From Desulfomicrobium sp. (GTDB lineage Bacteria > Desulfobacterota > Desulfovibrionia > Desulfovibrionales > Desulfomicrobiaceae): a stretch of DNA of 23,109 bases. The stretch covers positions 1 through 23,109 of the forward strand of contig DPKT01000306.1 in assembly GCA_003542385.1 (NCBI GenBank), written 5' to 3'. This document shows positions 22,087 through 23,109 of the stretch, one piece after another; position 1 is the first letter of the stretch; every line of letters begins with the position of its first letter. The notes below the pieces were generated by a model that was not told the origin of the DNA, did not search any database, and saw only the letters and a list, made by a program, of their open reading frames with translations. The position numbers and the translations under genes are program-made.

Positions 22087-22710
22087 ATGTCTTTGAGCAC
22101 ATGCCGCAGGTGTGGTACCTGCTGTCGGAAAGGGGGGCCGGCCCTGCACCTGTCGGACGCCGACCTGCTGGAACACGTGCCCATGAGCAGCCTGGTCTGC
22201 CTGAGGCGCGGGGAGCCGGCCTTCGACCCACGCACGAACGGCCTCTCAGCGCTGGAAAGCGAATTGCTGAAAATCCGCGGCAGAGATGGTGGATGGGCGT
22301 GCATGTATTTCGATGAGGAGAGCGCGGCATGCGGCGTGTACATGAACCGGCCCCTCGAATGTCGATCCCTGTCATGCGCGGACACGGTAGAGATTTTCAG
22401 CGCCATGGACACGCCGACCCTGGCGCGTGAGCATGTCGTACCTGCAGGGTCGGCCCTGTGGGCATGCATCGAAGAGCACGAAAGGCTCTTTCCTGCGGAT
22501 GAGGCGCTCAGGCTCGCCGCCGCCAGGCGCGCAGGTGAGGGAATACCCCGGGAACTCGACAGCCTCATCCGCCGTGAGACCCACTTCAGACAAAGCTTCG
22601 CCGAGAAGGTCGGGATGGTGGACGAAGAACTGTGGGCGTATTTCGGGCGCCCGCTGTGGCTGGTCCTGGCTCCGTCGAGCCGCGACTACATGCGGTATGG
22701 ACATCGGTGA
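22087..22710 (+). CDS. Second YkgJ-type cysteine-cluster protein
   Basis: This 207-residue cytoplasmic protein of the YkgJ/UPF0153 zinc- or iron-chelating type differs clearly from the one upstream of dsrAB. Cysteines occur as CRRCGTCCRKGGP (6-18), then a central C (SLVCLRRG) and CMYFDEESAACGVYMNRP, then LECRSLSC. Its C-terminal half is helical and charged. The ATG at 22087 is set by AAGGAGGG at 22076-22083; upstream in-frame codons have no ribosome site. A weak promoter is possible at TTGACT (21983-21988) with TACCGT (22005-22010). It stands alone between the 115-aa gene terminator and the cbpA-like gene. The bound metal and function are unknown. Confidence 0.85.
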   Translation: MSLSTCRRCGTCCRKGGPALHLSDADLLEHVPMSSLVCLRRGEPAFDPRTNGLSALESELLKIRGRDGGWACMYFDEESAACGVYMNRPLECRSLSCADTVEIFSAMDTPTLAREHVVPAGSALWACIEEHERLFPADEALRLAAARRAGEGIPRELDSLIRRETHFRQSFAEKVGMVDEELWAYFGRPLWLVLAPSSRDYMRYGHR

Positions 22711-22726
22711 AATCTGCGTCAAATTG

Positions 22727-22754
22727 TTGACTTGCGCGCGGCGCGCATTATCTG
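22727..22754 (+). promoter_or_regulatory. Candidate promoter of the CbpA/DnaJ gene with a palindromic spacer
   Basis: TTGACT (22727-22732) and TATCTG (22749-22754) are spaced 16 bases apart. The spacer is a perfect palindrome TGCGCGC-G-GCGCGCA (22733-22747). This places a symmetrical protein site between -35 and -10. There is no sigma-32 consensus and no HAIR motif. Confidence 0.45.
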
Positions 22755-22791
22755 AGACGCGAACGATACGAGCATAAGGAGTGGTACTACT

Positions 22792-23109
22792 TTGGAATAC
22801 AAGGACTATTACACGCTGCTCGGTGTGCCTAAGGGAGCGAGTCAGGAGGAAGTCGGCAAGGCCTTCAAGAAGTTGGCCCGGAAATATCACCCCGACCTGA
22901 ACCCCGACAATCCCGAGGCCGAGGCCAAGTTCAAGGAGATCAACGAGGCCTACGAGGTCCTGAAGGATCCGGAGAAGCGCAAGCTCTACGACTCCCTCGG
23001 GCCCAACTGGAAGGAAGGACAGAACTTCCAGCCGCCGCCCGGCTTCGAGAATTTCAAGTTCCGTTCAGGCGGTTTCGGCGGTGAGGGCTTCAGCGACTTT
23101 TTCGAGACC
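22792..23109 (+). CDS. CbpA/DnaJ-class co-chaperone, 5' part only
   Basis: This is the first 106 codons of a DnaJ-family protein that stimulates DnaK ATPase activity; the gene runs past the window edge. The J domain covers about residues 4-70 with the HPD motif at 33-35 (KYHPDLNPD). KRKLYDSLGPNWKEGQNF resembles the CbpA type more than canonical DnaJ, and a Gly/Phe-rich region starts near residue 83. No zinc-finger region is seen within the window. The start is TTG: no ATG or GTG exists in frame between the upstream stop at 22774-22776 and the J domain. AAGGAG at 22776-22781 lies 10 bases before it. cbpA or dnaJ2 would be a fair name once the rest is seen. Confidence 0.92.
   Translation, partial: MEYKDYYTLLGVPKGASQEEVGKAFKKLARKYHPDLNPDNPEAEAKFKEINEAYEVLKDPEKRKLYDSLGPNWKEGQNFQPPPGFENFKFRSGGFGGEGFSDFFET

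Noticed and set aside
22727..22794. HspR HAIR motif or sigma-32 promoter before the CbpA/DnaJ gene
   Set aside because: Neither CTTGAGT-N7-ACTCAAG nor CTTGAA/CCCCAT-type boxes are present.

Overview
This window looks like chromosomal DNA from a sulfate-reducing bacterium of the order Desulfovibrionales. The evidence is a complete membrane complex dsrMKJOP, a dissimilatory sulfite reductase dsrAB followed by dsrD and a cobyrinate-amidase-like dsrN, and an acidic clostridial-type ferredoxin with an Asp in its first cluster motif. Desulfomicrobium is a guess at genus level only. There is no insertion sequence, phage gene, CRISPR array, tRNA or rRNA. The region reads as core genome.

Left part (1-9035), housekeeping. 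A DUF456 membrane protein converges on rnhA, which has a TTG start. Divergent from rnhA is an overlapping hflK-hflC pair. A perfect 20-bp stem serves as a bidirectional terminator between hflC and purE. The leftward genes lptD-mutL-purD-purE are tightly packed and probably one operon.

Centre (9036-14940). A 305-base divergent intergenic region holds inverted repeats, a Rex-like half-conserved palindrome and a terminator-like hairpin. It precedes an RsbRD-N-type sensor-domain protein and then dsrM-dsrK-dsrJ-dsrO-dsrP, which overlap or nearly touch and end at a strong terminator. DsrMKJOP links the menaquinone pool and periplasmic redox carriers to cytoplasmic thiol/disulfide chemistry, in the accepted model the DsrC trisulfide.

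Right part (14941-23109). A monocistronic ferredoxin is followed by three tightly linked genes: a YkgJ-type Cys-cluster protein, an unknown 123-aa protein and a TPR protein. These run without a visible terminator towards dsrA-dsrB-dsrD-dsrN. DsrAB reduces sulfite on sirohaem coupled to [4Fe-4S], DsrD is its small activator, and DsrN probably amidates the sirohaem. Then come an unknown 115-aa gene with its own promoter and terminator, a second YkgJ-type protein, and the start of a CbpA/DnaJ co-chaperone cut by the window edge.

The most interesting parts are the less-characterised genes and regulatory signals around the dsr operons: the RsbRD-N protein heading dsrMKJOP, the YkgJ/123-aa/TPR trio in front of dsrAB, the second YkgJ behind it, the 115-aa gene with a palindromic promoter, and shared candidate Rex-like sites. 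dsrC, aprAB, qmo, sat and a regulator gene are not in the window.
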